DNA of 54,411 nucleotides from Pseudobutyrivibrio sp. (lineage in GTDB: Bacteria > Bacillota > Clostridia > Lachnospirales > Lachnospiraceae). The notes beneath the pieces are model-generated. The model worked only from the letters and a program-made list of their open reading frames with translations, searched no databases and was not told the DNA's origin. This document shows positions 1 to 9,611 of this stretch, one piece after another; the stretch's first letter is position 1, and every line of letters starts with the position of its first letter. The translations under genes were made by a program, and so were the position numbers. The DNA is taken from positions 1 to 54,411 of the forward strand of contig JAILGH010000108.1 in the NCBI GenBank assembly GCA_024697025.1, written 5' to 3'.

Positions 1-195
1 GCCATGATGGTTACACACAACATGCGTGATGCCATTAGATACGGCAACAGACTTATTATGATGAACGAGGGCAAGGTTATCCTCAACATCAGCGGTGAAG
101 AAAAGCAAAAGCTCACAATCGAGGATCTTCTCCACAAATTCGAGGAGGTATCCGGAACAGAGTTCACAAACGACACCGAAATTTTATCTAAATAA
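1..195 (+). CDS. ABC transporter ATP-binding protein, C-terminal end (partial)
   Basis: Only the last 64 codons are in the window; the reading frame is open at base 1. The visible part begins with the H-loop (VTHNM), followed by the D-R-L-I-M-M-N-E-G-K-V strand and a short C-terminal tail typical of ABC ATPases. The tail (GEEKQKLTIEDLLHKFEE) resembles ATPases paired with the TrpX-type substrate-binding proteins of Firmicutes, but that assignment is from memory of the family and the Walker motifs are outside the window. A strong terminator follows 10 bases after the stop, so this is the last gene of its operon and is separate from ftsH. Confidence 0.75.
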   Translation, partial: AMMVTHNMRDAIRYGNRLIMMNEGKVILNISGEEKQKLTIEDLLHKFEEVSGTEFTNDTEILSK

Positions 196-204
196 ACCAA
201 AATT

Positions 205-231
205 ACCGCCAGTATTATGCTGGCGGTTTTT
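205..231 (+). terminator. Rho-independent terminator after the ABC ATPase gene
   Basis: A perfect 7-bp stem, CCGCCAG (206-212) with CTGGCGG (220-226), has a 7-nt loop and is followed by five T. It ends the operon containing the ABC ATPase. Confidence 0.9.
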
Positions 232-349
232 ACTATATTTACAGCAATTAATTATGTATTAAAATTTTATTAAAACCATTACTTTTAAGGGATTTTATGG
301 TATCTTAAGATAAGATAAAATTTAAGGACTAAAGCGGTAAATACATGGC

Positions 350-378
350 TTGAAAAACAAATCTACAATTTTTATTAC
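350..378 (+). promoter_or_regulatory. candidate sigma-A promoter for ftsH
   Basis: TTGAAA (350-355), a 17-nt spacer, then TATTAC (373-378). The -10 match is only moderate. It lies in the 214-bp gap between the upstream terminator and ftsH, where a promoter is needed. Confidence 0.35.
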
Positions 379-409
379 CGATATTAGTCTTATTTAATCG
401 GAGGAAGTT

Positions 410-2413
410 GTGAACGAAAATAATAACAACCAAAATGGGGGAAACAACAAGAAAAATCATCAACCCTTCTATACATTAGCTATATTGGTGCTTATCGCAT
501 TATTTTTTACTAGCATGATGTACAAGGGGGCTTCATCTGGAAATAATAAAGAGATTTCTTATACAGAGTTTATCAATTTGGTAGAGGATGATCAGGTTAA
601 GGAAGTCAATTTCAAGGATGAAATCATCAATATTACATTAAAAAAAGGTGTGACTTACGGTCTTAATGAGCAGGAGAAGACGCTTTTCCAGCTTTACAAC
701 AGCGGTCAGGATGCATACTTTAAGCTTTACACCGCATACAATTTTAACGACCATGATTTGATTGATATATTAAAAGAGCACAAGGTGGATATCAGCGGTA
801 CTATACCAGATTCCACAGCAGCTATTATTTACAATATACTTTCATTCGTAGTGCCACTTGTTCTTTTGTGGATAGTTCTTGGATTCCTAATGAAGAGAAT
901 GGGCGGTGGCCCAATGGGAGTTGGTAAATCCAATGCCAAGCTTTATAACATGGAAAAGGCTACTGGAGTTACATTCAAGGATGTAGCAGGTCAGGATGAG
1001 GCTAAGGAGTCTGTGCAGGAAATGGTAGATTTCCTCCACAACCCAAAGAAGTACACTGAGATTGGCGCTAAGCTTCCTAAGGGAGCCCTTCTAGTAGGCC
1101 CTCCAGGTACAGGTAAGACTCTTCTTGCCAAGGCTGTAGCCGGTGAGGCGGGAGTTCCATTCTTCTCACTTGCAGGTTCAGATTTCGTTGAGATGTTTGT
1201 AGGTGTTGGTGCGTCTCGTGTCCGCGATCTTTTCAAAGAGGCACAAAAGGTAGCACCATGTATCGTATTCATAGATGAGATTGATGCCATTGGTAAGAGC
1301 CGTGATGCTCACTACGGCGGTGGCAATGATGAGCGCGAGCAGACACTTAATCAGCTCCTTTCCGAGATGGATGGATTTGATTCAAACAAGGGTCTTTTAA
1401 TACTTGCAGCTACTAACAGACCAGAGGTACTTGATAAGGCTCTCCTTCGACCAGGTCGTTTTGATAGACGAATCATCGTAGATAGACCGGACCAGAAAGG
1501 TAGATTAGAAATCCTTAAGGTTCATGCCAAGGATGTTAAGATGGATGAGTCTGTTGATTTGGATGCAATCGCACTTGCTTCAGTTGGTTTGGTTGGTTCT
1601 GATTTGGCCAACATTATCAACGAGGCTGCAATCCTTGCTGTTAAGGATAAGCGTAGATTCGTCAACCAAAAGGATTTATTTGAGGCCTTCGAGCTTGTTG
1701 CCGTAGGTGGCAAGGAAAAGAAGGACAGAGCTATGAGTGAGAAGGAACGCAAGATTGTTTCTTATCACGAAGTTGGACATGCTTTGGTATCCGCACTTCA
1801 GAAGGATGCTGAGCCAGTACAAAAGATTACAATTGTGCCTCGTACAATGGGTGCACTTGGATATACACTTCAGACTCCTGAGGAGGAGAAGTTCCTTGAA
1901 ACCAAGGATGAGCTTATTGCAAAGATTGTCACATTCATGGGCGGTCGTGCTGCAGAGGATATAAAGTTTGGAAGCTACACATCAGGAGCAGCCAATGATA
2001 TCGAGCAAGCTACCAAGATTGCAAGAGCTATGGTTACTCGCTACGGTATGTCCGAGAAGTTCGGCATGATGGGACTTGCAACAGTAGAGAGCCAGTATTT
2101 GGACGGTAGGGCATCACTTATCTGTGGCGAGAACACAGCAGGTCAGATTGACGAAGAAGTTCTTCAGATGATTACAAATGCTTATGCCAAGGCTAAAGAG
2201 CTTCTTAGTGAGAATATGGAAAGTCTCGACAAGATTTCTGATTATCTTTTTGAGCACGAGACTATCACTGGTAAAGAGTTCATGAAGATTTTCAGAGAAA
2301 TCAAGGGCATACCTGATCCAGAAGAGGAAAAAAAGGACTCTAAGGATGATGAGACAGAAAGCAAATCTGAAGATTCAAATGAAGATAAAGATGCAGATAT
2401 TTTTGAAGAGTAA
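410..2413 (+). CDS. ftsH: ATP-dependent membrane zinc protease FtsH
   Basis: Membrane-anchored AAA+ protease that unfolds and degrades membrane and short-lived cytosolic proteins. The 667-aa product has a polar Asn-rich start, a first membrane helix near residues 20-38, an extracytoplasmic domain, a second helix near 140-162, the AAA domain with Walker A GPPGTGKT (about 230-237) and Walker [12 protein letters not shown], the second region of homology ([17 protein letters not shown]), and the zinc motif HEVGH (453-457). The C-terminal tail is acidic (D/E/S/K). Start is GTG, preceded by CGGAGGAA at proper distance. uvrC begins 5 bases after the stop, so the two are probably co-transcribed. Confidence 0.98.
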   Translation: MNENNNNQNGGNNKKNHQPFYTLAILVLIALFFTSMMYKGASSGNNKEISYTEFINLVEDDQVKEVNFKDEIINITLKKGVTYGLNEQEKTLFQLYNSGQDAYFKLYTAYNFNDHDLIDILKEHKVDISGTIPDSTAAIIYNILSFVVPLVLLWIVLGFLMKRMGGGPMGVGKSNAKLYNMEKATGVTFKDVAGQDEAKESVQEMVDFLHNPKKYTEIGAKLPKGALLVGPPGTGKTLLAKAVAGEAGVPFFSLAGSDFVEMFVGVGASRVRDLFKEAQKVAPCIVFIDEIDAIGKSRDAHYGGGNDEREQTLNQLLSEMDGFDSNKGLLILAATNRPEVLDKALLRPGRFDRRIIVDRPDQKGRLEILKVHAKDVKMDESVDLDAIALASVGLVGSDLANIINEAAILAVKDKRRFVNQKDLFEAFELVAVGGKEKKDRAMSEKERKIVSYHEVGHALVSALQKDAEPVQKITIVPRTMGALGYTLQTPEEEKFLETKDELIAKIVTFMGGRAAEDIKFGSYTSGAANDIEQATKIARAMVTRYGMSEKFGMMGLATVESQYLDGRASLICGENTAGQIDEEVLQMITNAYAKAKELLSENMESLDKISDYLFEHETITGKEFMKIFREIKGIPDPEEEKKDSKDDETESKSEDSNEDKDADIFEE

Positions 2414-2418
2414 AAAGT

Positions 2419-4272
2419 ATGGTAACTGAACAAGACCTTAGTAAACTCCCGGACCAACCGGGAGTTTATCTAATGCACGGTCGCAACGACGAAATTATAT
2501 ATGTGGGCAAGGCTTTGTCTTTACGTCATCGCGTGAGACAGTACTTCCAGCCTAGCCATGATGAGGGCCTTAAGAAGAAACAGATGGTTCAAAATATCAA
2601 TTATTTTGAATTCATCGTCACAGATTCTGAACTTGAAGCCCTTATTTTAGAATGCAATTTAATAAAGGAGTATCGTCCAAAGTACAACACAATGCTTCGG
2701 GACGACAAGACATATCCTTATATTGAAATCACATTGACTGAAGCATATCCAAGGGTACTATTTTCAAGAAGGCTCAAGAAAAATGGTAGCAAATTCTTTG
2801 GACCATTTACCTCTGCCGGTGCAGTTCATGACACTATAGAGCTTGTGCAAAAGCTTTACAAGATTCGCACCTGTGCACAAAAACTTCCTGAGAATATTGG
2901 AAAGAACAGACCATGCTTAAACTATCATATTGGACAGTGTCTTGGACCGTGTCAGGGCAATGTTTCTGTAGAGGAATATCGTAAAAACGTAGAGCAGGTA
3001 ATCAATTTCTTAGACGGAGATTATGCAGATACCCTAAAGGATTTAGAGGGCAAGATGCTTGCGGCATCTGAGGAAATGGATTTTGAAAAGGCTGCTATTT
3101 ATAGAGATTTAATTGAGTCTGTAAAGGCTTGTGCAGGTCGTCAAAAGGCCACTCAACTGGATGGCGAGGACAGAGATATCATCGCAATGGCAACAAGTGG
3201 GGAGGATGCTGTTGTTCAGGTATTCTTTATTCGCGGTGGCAAGATGATTGGTAGAGAGCATTTCTTTATCAATGTGCGAGTGGATGACACCAAGGAGGAG
3301 CTCTTAGAATATTTCCTCAAGGATTATTATACTGGCACACCGTTTATTCCTCGTGAGATTTACGTTCAATATGATTTGGAAGAATCTGAGCTTATAGAAA
3401 ATTGGTTAACAGGCAAAAAGGGCTCGAGGGTTTATATTCGAAGCCCAAAGCGAGGCTCCAAGGAAAAGCTTGTGGAGCTTGCGGCCAAAAATGCACAGAT
3501 GGTTTTGGATCAAGACAGAGAAAAAATCAAAAAAGAAGAGGGCCGCACAATTGGAGCCATGAAGGAAATTGCAGACTTGCTTGGGCTGCCAGGTGCAAGC
3601 CGAATGGAGGCTTACGATATTTCCAATATTTCAGGATTTCAATCGGTAGGGTCTATGGTTGTGTTTGAAAAGGGAAAGCCAAAGCGCTCCGACTATCGCA
3701 AATTCAAGATTAAGACTGTAGATGGACCAAACGATTACGCATCTATGCATGAGGTTCTTACAAGGCGATTTTCTCATGGAATCGAGGAGCTTGAGGCCAA
3801 TGGCGGCGATGCAAAGGATAGCTTCACAAAGTTTCCTGACATCATCATGATGGATGGTGGCAAGGGGCAGGTAAACATTGCAAAGCAGGTTATGGCCGAG
3901 CTTGGCTTACATATCCCAATTGCTGGTATGGTTAAGGACGACCACCACAGGACAAGAGGACTTTATTTTAATGACGAGGAGTTACCTATCGACACTCATT
4001 CTCAAGGGTTCCAGCTAATTACTAGATTGCAGGATGAGGCCCACAGATTTGCCATCGAATATCACAGAAGTCTTCGAAGCAAAGGCCAGGTTCATAGCTT
4101 CTTAGATGACATCGATGGAATTGGACCAAAGCGTCGCAAAGCTCTTATGAAAAAATACGTTTCAGCAGAAAAAATGGCGCAGGCTTCCGTGGAGGATTTA
4201 ATGGAGACAGAATCCATGACAAAAGAGGCTGCAGAGAATGTATACAACTACTTTCACCCTAGGAATTCATAA
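2419..4272 (+). CDS. uvrC: excinuclease ABC subunit C
   Basis: UvrC makes the two incisions around a DNA lesion bound by UvrA-UvrB in nucleotide excision repair. The 617-aa protein has the usual layout: N-terminal GIY-YIG nuclease (GVY at 15-17, YVG at 28-30), a cysteine cluster in [13 protein letters not shown], a UVR motif near 213-237 for UvrB contact, the RNase H-like C-terminal nuclease half ([18 protein letters not shown]), and a helix-hairpin-helix end ([18 protein letters not shown]). Full length for the family. It follows ftsH by 5 bases and has only a weak ribosome binding site (GAAGAG in the ftsH tail), suggesting translational coupling. Confidence 0.98.
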   Translation: MVTEQDLSKLPDQPGVYLMHGRNDEIIYVGKALSLRHRVRQYFQPSHDEGLKKKQMVQNINYFEFIVTDSELEALILECNLIKEYRPKYNTMLRDDKTYPYIEITLTEAYPRVLFSRRLKKNGSKFFGPFTSAGAVHDTIELVQKLYKIRTCAQKLPENIGKNRPCLNYHIGQCLGPCQGNVSVEEYRKNVEQVINFLDGDYADTLKDLEGKMLAASEEMDFEKAAIYRDLIESVKACAGRQKATQLDGEDRDIIAMATSGEDAVVQVFFIRGGKMIGREHFFINVRVDDTKEELLEYFLKDYYTGTPFIPREIYVQYDLEESELIENWLTGKKGSRVYIRSPKRGSKEKLVELAAKNAQMVLDQDREKIKKEEGRTIGAMKEIADLLGLPGASRMEAYDISNISGFQSVGSMVVFEKGKPKRSDYRKFKIKTVDGPNDYASMHEVLTRRFSHGIEELEANGGDAKDSFTKFPDIIMMDGGKGQVNIAKQVMAELGLHIPIAGMVKDDHHRTRGLYFNDEELPIDTHSQGFQLITRLQDEAHRFAIEYHRSLRSKGQVHSFLDDIDGIGPKRRKALMKKYVSAEKMAQASVEDLMETESMTKEAAENVYNYFHPRNS

Positions 4273-4327
4273 TCAAATGATATATCATATTAGATAGCGA
4301 TATGTGTAAGAAGCGGAGGGCGTTTAA

Positions 4328-5260
4328 ATGGCAAACAACAAATTTGTAACAGTAGCGACAGTACAGGAAAGATTCAATCTTACAAACTTCACTCCAGAGC
4401 TCAACTTAGAGGATGCACATGTAACAGTAGCAGATGTCAACAGACCTGCTTTACAGCTACACGGTTTCTACGAGCATTTCGAGCCTAGTAGAATTCAGCT
4501 TATCGGAAACGTTGAGGCGGCCTATCTTTCTAAAAAGACCGAAGAAGAAAAGGCTGAGAGTTTTGCAAAGCTTTTCTCTTATGAGTTACCTTGCGTAATC
4601 TTTTGTAGAGATGAGCAACCAAGCCAAGCTTTACTTAAAGAGGCTATCAAGGCCAACGTGCCAATTCTTGGTACAGGCCGTTCAACATCAGAGTTTATGT
4701 CTGATTTGATTTTCTCATTAAATATGGACTTTGCACCATACACCACTATTCATGGCGTATTGGTTGACGTATATGGTGAAGGCTTACTTATCACAGGAGA
4801 GTCTGGAATCGGTAAGTCAGAGGCTGCTCTTGAGCTTATTAGACGTGGACATCGTCTTGTATCAGATGACGTGGTAGAAATCAGACGACCAAACAACGAG
4901 AGATTATACGGTCGTGCGCCATCTATCACACAGTACTTAATCGAGCTTAGAGGTATCGGAATCATCGATGTTAAGTCACTTTACGGTGTTGAGGCTGTAA
5001 AGGCTGAGCAGAGAATCGATTTGGTTATCAAGCTTGAGGATTGGACTAAAGAAAAAGAATTTGACCGTCTTGGCATGACAGAGGAATACATGAACATCCT
5101 TGGAATAGATGTTACATGCCATTCACTTCCAATCAGACCAGGTCGTAACCTTGCCATTATCTGCGAGACTGCAGCGGTAAATCATCGTCAGAAAAAGATG
5201 GGTTACAACGCAGCTGAGGAGCTTTATCGCAGAGTTCAAAATAACATGGCAGGCAACTAA
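4328..5260 (+). CDS. hprK: HPr kinase/phosphorylase
   Basis: Phosphorylates the regulatory serine of HPr and Crh with ATP or pyrophosphate and removes it with phosphate; the sensor step of CcpA-dependent catabolite repression in Firmicutes. The 310-aa protein has the family P-loop GESGIGKS (157-164) with the following SEAALELIRRGH, the SDDVVEIRR segment and the signature ELRGIGIIDVKSLYG. SD GCGGAGGG precedes the ATG. A likely substrate, the HPr-like protein at 9347-9595, is encoded in the same gene run. Confidence 0.97.
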   Translation: MANNKFVTVATVQERFNLTNFTPELNLEDAHVTVADVNRPALQLHGFYEHFEPSRIQLIGNVEAAYLSKKTEEEKAESFAKLFSYELPCVIFCRDEQPSQALLKEAIKANVPILGTGRSTSEFMSDLIFSLNMDFAPYTTIHGVLVDVYGEGLLITGESGIGKSEAALELIRRGHRLVSDDVVEIRRPNNERLYGRAPSITQYLIELRGIGIIDVKSLYGVEAVKAEQRIDLVIKLEDWTKEKEFDRLGMTEEYMNILGIDVTCHSLPIRPGRNLAIICETAAVNHRQKKMGYNAAEELYRRVQNNMAGN

Positions 5261-5285
5261 TTTAAATTATTAGGAGTATATAATA

Positions 5286-6683
5286 ATGGAACGAAAGAAC
5301 GCATGGAGTAAGTATACTTCAGAAAAAGAATCAAAGAAGGTATTTGATTTTGCGGAGGGTTATCGTCAGTTCTTATCGCAGTGTAAGACTGAAAGAGAAT
5401 GTGTATCGTTCTTTATAAAAATTGCAGAAAAAACAGGCTACAAAAACCTTGAAGAGGTTGTAGCATCAGGTAAAAAGCTTAAGGCTGGTGACAAGGTATA
5501 TGCAGTCAATCAGGGCAAGGAACTTGCGCTTTTTAACATAGGTTCTGAATCTATTGAAAATGGTATCAACATTCTTGGCGCTCACATTGACAGTCCAAGA
5601 ATGGATGTTAAGCAAAATCCTTTGTACGAGGATACTGATTTAGCATTCCTTGACACCCATTATTATGGTGGCATCAAAAAATATCAGTGGGTTACAATTC
5701 CACTTGCTTTACACGGTGTTATTGTTAAAAAGGACGGTACAACTATAAATGTAAATATAGGTGAGGAAGAGTCAGATCCAGTATTTGGCATTTCAGACCT
5801 GCTTGTGCACCTGGCATCAGATCAGTTGGATAAAAAGGGTGCCAAGGTTATCGAAGGTGAAGATTTAAATGTTATTATCGGCAGCATTCCTGAGTTTAGC
5901 AAGGCTGGCAAAAAGGAAAAGGACGCTGTTAAAAACAATATACTTAAGCTATTAAAGAGCAAGTACAAGATGGAGGAAGAGGATTTTATCTCAGCCGAAA
6001 TCGAGGTAGTTCCAGCAGGGGCAGCCAGAGATTTTGGATTTGACCGTTCTATGATTATAGGGTATGGTCACGATGACAGAGCTTGTGCTTATCCTTCTGC
6101 TATAGCTCTTTTACACAGCAAAAAGCTTAAGAAGACAGCATGTACTCTTCTTGTGGACAAGGAAGAGATTGGCTCAGTTGGTGCTACAGGTATGCAGTCT
6201 AGATTCTTTGAGAATACAGTTGCAGAGCTTTACAATCTTGTTGGAGATTATTCAGAGCTTAAGCTAAGACGAGCACTTACTAATTCTAAGGTACTTTCAT
6301 CAGATGTATCTGCGGCAGTGGACCCAACATATCCAAGCTCATTTGAGAAAAACAATTCCGCATACCTTGGCAGAGGTATGACCTTCAACAAGTACACTGG
6401 TGCTAGAGGTAAGTACAATTCCAATGACACATCAGCAGAGTTTGTTGGTGAAGTTAGAGCCATTATGGAAAAGGACAATATCTATTGGCAGACAGCGGAA
6501 CTTGGCAAAGTAGACCAGGGTGGTGGCGGCACAATTGCCCAGTACATGGCCCTCTACAATATGCAGGTTATCGATTCAGGAGTACCTGTTTTATCAATGC
6601 ATTCTCCATGTGAGATTGTATCTAAAGTAGATTTATACGAAGCATTACTAGGTTACGAGGCATTTATTAAATATGCAGAATAA
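5286..6683 (+). CDS. M18 family aminopeptidase
   Basis: Cytosolic dinuclear-zinc aminopeptidase of the aspartyl aminopeptidase/aminopeptidase I family (M18). The 465-aa protein has the metal-ligand stretches GAHIDSPRMD, GHDDRA, DKEEIGSVGATG and the final histidine in SMHSPCEIVSK near the C-terminus. Length is normal. SD TTAGGAGT precedes the ATG. The last 11 bases overlap the start of murB, implying one transcript. The physiological peptide substrate cannot be told from the sequence. Confidence 0.93.
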   Translation: MERKNAWSKYTSEKESKKVFDFAEGYRQFLSQCKTERECVSFFIKIAEKTGYKNLEEVVASGKKLKAGDKVYAVNQGKELALFNIGSESIENGINILGAHIDSPRMDVKQNPLYEDTDLAFLDTHYYGGIKKYQWVTIPLALHGVIVKKDGTTINVNIGEEESDPVFGISDLLVHLASDQLDKKGAKVIEGEDLNVIIGSIPEFSKAGKKEKDAVKNNILKLLKSKYKMEEEDFISAEIEVVPAGAARDFGFDRSMIIGYGHDDRACAYPSAIALLHSKKLKKTACTLLVDKEEIGSVGATGMQSRFFENTVAELYNLVGDYSELKLRRALTNSKVLSSDVSAAVDPTYPSSFEKNNSAYLGRGMTFNKYTGARGKYNSNDTSAEFVGEVRAIMEKDNIYWQTAELGKVDQGGGGTIAQYMALYNMQVIDSGVPVLSMHSPCEIVSKVDLYEALLGYEAFIKYAE

Positions 6684-7596
6684 ATACAAAGATTTAATAA
6701 ACCAACTGCAGAATGATTTTTCAGATTTGGAGATTCTTTCTGATGAACCAATGAGTAAGCACACCACCTTCAAAATAGGAGGACCTGCAGATATTTATGT
6801 GGAGCCATCTATTGTTCAGGTGGTTCCACTTATTAAACTGTTGAAAAAGCAAGCTATACCATTTATGGTAATAGGAAATGGAAGCAATCTTTTGGTAAGC
6901 GACGATGGTATAGAGGGAGTTGTTATTTCTCTTGCTAAGCCAGCGGCGGATATTCAAATTGATGGCACTAGCATTACAGCAGAGGCAGGAGCGATGCTTT
7001 CAAGTGTAGCTAATCAGGCGGCGGCATCAGGTCTTACTGGTCTTGAGTTTGCATCAGGTATTCCTGGCTCTATAGGTGGAGCAGTTTATATGAATGCTGG
7101 TGCTTATGGTGGAGAGATAAAGGATGTGCTAACGAGTGTTACAATCCTTACACCAGAGTTTGATTTGGTGGAGCTTACACCGGAGGATTTGGACCTTTCT
7201 TATAGACATTCTTCTTTAATGGAAAAAGGAGGAATAGTCCTTAGTGCCAAGCTTGAGCTTCAGCTAGGAGATAGTCAGGCTATCAAGGCTCAGATAGAGG
7301 ATATTAGGCAACAGCGCATCAACAAACAACCTTTAAACTTCCCAAGTGCTGGCTCGACTTTTAAAAGGCCAGAGGGTTATTTTGCTGGAAAGCTTATAGA
7401 TGACGCAGGTCTAAGAGGTTATACCGTAGGCGGAGCACAAGTTTCTAATAAGCACTGCGGCTTTGTTGTTAATACAGGTGATGCCACATGTGCAGATGTG
7501 TTAAAGCTTATGTCGGATGTTGACGATATAGTTTTTGATAAATTTGGAGTTCATCTCGCACCAGAGGTGAGAATTATCGGGAGGAACATGGATTGA
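6673..7596 (+). CDS. murB: UDP-N-acetylenolpyruvoylglucosamine reductase
   Basis: FAD/NADPH enzyme that reduces UDP-GlcNAc-enolpyruvate to UDP-MurNAc in peptidoglycan precursor synthesis. The 307-aa type II MurB has the FAD-binding stretches GNGSNLLVSDDG and ASGIPGSIGGAVYMNAGA, the catalytic serine in PSAGSTFKRP (Ser about 228) and the C-terminal catalytic glutamate in LAPEVRIIG (Glu about 298). It overlaps the aminopeptidase gene by 11 bases; its stop overlaps the rapZ start. Confidence 0.97.
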   Translation: MQNKYKDLINQLQNDFSDLEILSDEPMSKHTTFKIGGPADIYVEPSIVQVVPLIKLLKKQAIPFMVIGNGSNLLVSDDGIEGVVISLAKPAADIQIDGTSITAEAGAMLSSVANQAAASGLTGLEFASGIPGSIGGAVYMNAGAYGGEIKDVLTSVTILTPEFDLVELTPEDLDLSYRHSSLMEKGGIVLSAKLELQLGDSQAIKAQIEDIRQQRINKQPLNFPSAGSTFKRPEGYFAGKLIDDAGLRGYTVGGAQVSNKHCGFVVNTGDATCADVLKLMSDVDDIVFDKFGVHLAPEVRIIGRNMD

Positions 7597-8465
7597 AGCT
7601 ATTAATTCTAACAGGCATGTCCGGAGCAGGTAAAAATACAGCTTTCAAAATGTTAGAGGATATGGGCTATTATTGTGTTGATAATTTGCCTATACAATTA
7701 CTAAAGAGTGTGGTGGAATTGGCTGAAAATGGAGGCTTCGACCAGAAAGTTGTAGTGGGAATTGATGTACGTAACGGCAACGCCATGAAGCTTTTGCCGG
7801 ATATATTGCAGGAATTGGATAACGACCAAAGACAGTATTCCATCCTCTTTTTGGATGCGGAGGACGATGTACTTATCAAACGTTACAAGGAGACCCGTAG
7901 AAACCATCCGCTTTCTGGAAGGGAGAGAATTGCAGCAGGTATCGTTAAAGAGAGAGAGTCCATTGGCTTCCTTCGAGACGAGGCTGACTACGTTATTGAC
8001 ACGACCCATCTTCTTACAAGAGAGCTTAAAGAAGAATTGGAAAAGATATTTGTGGATGATGTAGATTACAAGAGCTTGTTTATAACTATCATTTCATTTG
8101 GCTTTAAGTATGGTATTCCAGAGGATGCGGACTTGGTATTTGATGTCCGATTCCTTCCAAATCCATATTACGATACAGAGCTTCGCCCATTTACAGGCAA
8201 CGACAAGCCAATTCAGGATTTTGTCTTAAAGTATGACGAAGCTCAGACATTTTTAGAAAAGACTACTGATTTGATTCAATTCTTAATTCCTAACTATATA
8301 AAGGAAGGAAAAAATCAATTGGTTATTGCGGTGGGTTGTACAGGTGGCAAGCACCGTTCAGTTTGTCTAGCTAACAAAATATTTGAAGCGTTAAACAATG
8401 ATGAGTCTTACGGACTTAAAATAGAGCATCGCGATATTGGCAAGGATGCGTTGAGAGGAAAATAA
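7593..8465 (+). CDS. rapZ: RapZ/YvcJ nucleotide-binding protein
   Basis: RapZ-family protein: in E. coli an RNA adaptor controlling GlmS via GlmZ, in B. subtilis (YvcJ) a GTPase of less clear role. The 290-aa protein has an N-terminal P-loop (GMSGAGKNTA) and the conserved C-terminal stretch VGCTGGKHRSV. The start is TTG overlapping the murB stop, supported by CGGGAGGA 8 bases upstream. Order murB-rapZ-whiA-HPr-like is a known Firmicute cluster, but the yvcK gene often found between rapZ and whiA is absent: whiA starts directly after the rapZ stop. Confidence 0.95.
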   Translation: MKLLILTGMSGAGKNTAFKMLEDMGYYCVDNLPIQLLKSVVELAENGGFDQKVVVGIDVRNGNAMKLLPDILQELDNDQRQYSILFLDAEDDVLIKRYKETRRNHPLSGRERIAAGIVKERESIGFLRDEADYVIDTTHLLTRELKEELEKIFVDDVDYKSLFITIISFGFKYGIPEDADLVFDVRFLPNPYYDTELRPFTGNDKPIQDFVLKYDEAQTFLEKTTDLIQFLIPNYIKEGKNQLVIAVGCTGGKHRSVCLANKIFEALNNDESYGLKIEHRDIGKDALRGK

Positions 8466-9311
8466 TTGTCATTTTCAAAGGATGTAAAAAAAGAACTATT
8501 TTCAATAATCCCTAAAAGCAGACATTGTCTTGTGGCTGAACTTGCAGGGATTATTGTTATGCAAAATATTCAGACCTTTCAGTTTTCAACCGAAGAACCG
8601 TTAAATAGAAAGGTCTTTACTTTATTAAATAAAACACTTAATATAGGGAAAGATGTCACAGCACTTACTGCAGATGTCTTTTTTGAGACTGAAAAAATGC
8701 TCAAGCTGTCTGAGGACGGCACAATGGTTGATGAGCTTGTATTACAGCAGCCTTGCTGCAAGCGAGCCTTCCTTAGAGGAGTATTTTTGGCAGCAGGTTC
8801 CATATCAGATCCTAGCAAAAGCTACCATTTTGAGGTCATATGTCACAATGAGTCACAGGCGCTGTTGGTAATAAAAGCCATGAATGCCTTCGATATTGAT
8901 GCAAAAATCGTCAAAAGAAATGACAAGAATGTGGTATACCTTAAGGAGGGAGCTCAGATTGTCGAAATTCTTAGGGTGATGGAAGCAGCACATTCTGTAA
9001 TGGACCTTGAAAACATTCGAGTTGTCAAAGAGGTGCGTGGTAGAATAAACCGAAAGGTTAACTGCGAGACAGCCAATATTAGCAAGACCGTCAGTGCGGC
9101 AGTGCGTCAGATTGAGGACATCAAGTTGATTGATTCCAAAATCGGGCTGGACACATTGCCAGAGCAGTTACAAGAGATTGCACAGGTGCGGCTGGATTAT
9201 CCAGACACACCCCTTGGAGATTTAGGTCAATACTTGGATCCGCCAATTGGCAAATCTGGGGTTAACCATAGGTTGAAGAAGCTGGCTAAGATAGCAGAGG
9301 ATTTACAATAG
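8466..9311 (+). CDS. whiA: DNA-binding protein WhiA
   Basis: WhiA-family DNA-binding protein with an N-terminal LAGLIDADG-like fold and a C-terminal helix-turn-helix; linked to sporulation in Streptomyces and to cell division and chromosome segregation in Bacillus. At 281 aa it is shorter than the usual 300-330 aa. Recognisable parts are KRAFLRGVFLAAGSISDP (homing-endonuclease-like core) and the C-terminal HTH (LQEIAQVRLDYPDTPLGDLG, then GKSGVNHRLKKL). TTG start immediately after the rapZ TAA, with GAGAGGAAAA upstream. Confidence 0.95.
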   Translation: MSFSKDVKKELFSIIPKSRHCLVAELAGIIVMQNIQTFQFSTEEPLNRKVFTLLNKTLNIGKDVTALTADVFFETEKMLKLSEDGTMVDELVLQQPCCKRAFLRGVFLAAGSISDPSKSYHFEVICHNESQALLVIKAMNAFDIDAKIVKRNDKNVVYLKEGAQIVEILRVMEAAHSVMDLENIRVVKEVRGRINRKVNCETANISKTVSAAVRQIEDIKLIDSKIGLDTLPEQLQEIAQVRLDYPDTPLGDLGQYLDPPIGKSGVNHRLKKLAKIAEDLQ

Positions 9312-9346
9312 CTGGCAAGGTTTTAATAGTTATTCAGGAGGACGTC

Positions 9347-9595
9347 ATGCAAAAAGAAATTACTATTCAGATGTCGAATTCGATGGAAGCAACACCTATC
9401 GCACATTTAGTGCAGTTGGCAAATCAGTTCACCAGCTCTATTTATTTTGAGATGGACGAGAAAAAGGTAAATGCAAAGAGCATTATGGGTATGATGAGTT
9501 TGGTATTAGCTTCTGGCTCGAGAGTAGTTATAGATGCAGCAGGAGATGATGAGGAAAAAGCAGTAGCTGAGCTTTCAGATTTCCTTACAAAATAA
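9347..9595 (+). CDS. HPr/Crh-like protein with Glu in place of the active-site His
   Basis: An 82-aa HPr-fold protein. The regulatory-serine segment is intact (NAKSIMGMMSL, Ser45, equivalent to HPr Ser46), so it should be an HPrK substrate. The catalytic loop is not: where HPr has GLHARPAA this protein has SMEATPIA, with Glu14 at the position of His15. It therefore cannot carry phosphate from PTS Enzyme I. B. subtilis Crh, which also lies next to whiA, has Gln there. By gene position and residue pattern this is a Crh analogue, a CcpA co-effector rather than a sugar phosphocarrier; whether Glu mimics phospho-His is inference. Strong SD CAGGAGGACGTC. Confidence 0.85.
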   Translation: MQKEITIQMSNSMEATPIAHLVQLANQFTSSIYFEMDEKKVNAKSIMGMMSLVLASGSRVVIDAAGDDEEKAVAELSDFLTK

Positions 9596-9611
9596 TTTTT
9601 CAGAGGGTTTT

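Noticed and set aside
9347-9595. Ordinary PTS phosphocarrier HPr
   Set aside because: The active-site His is replaced by Glu, which rules out the phosphocarrier reaction.
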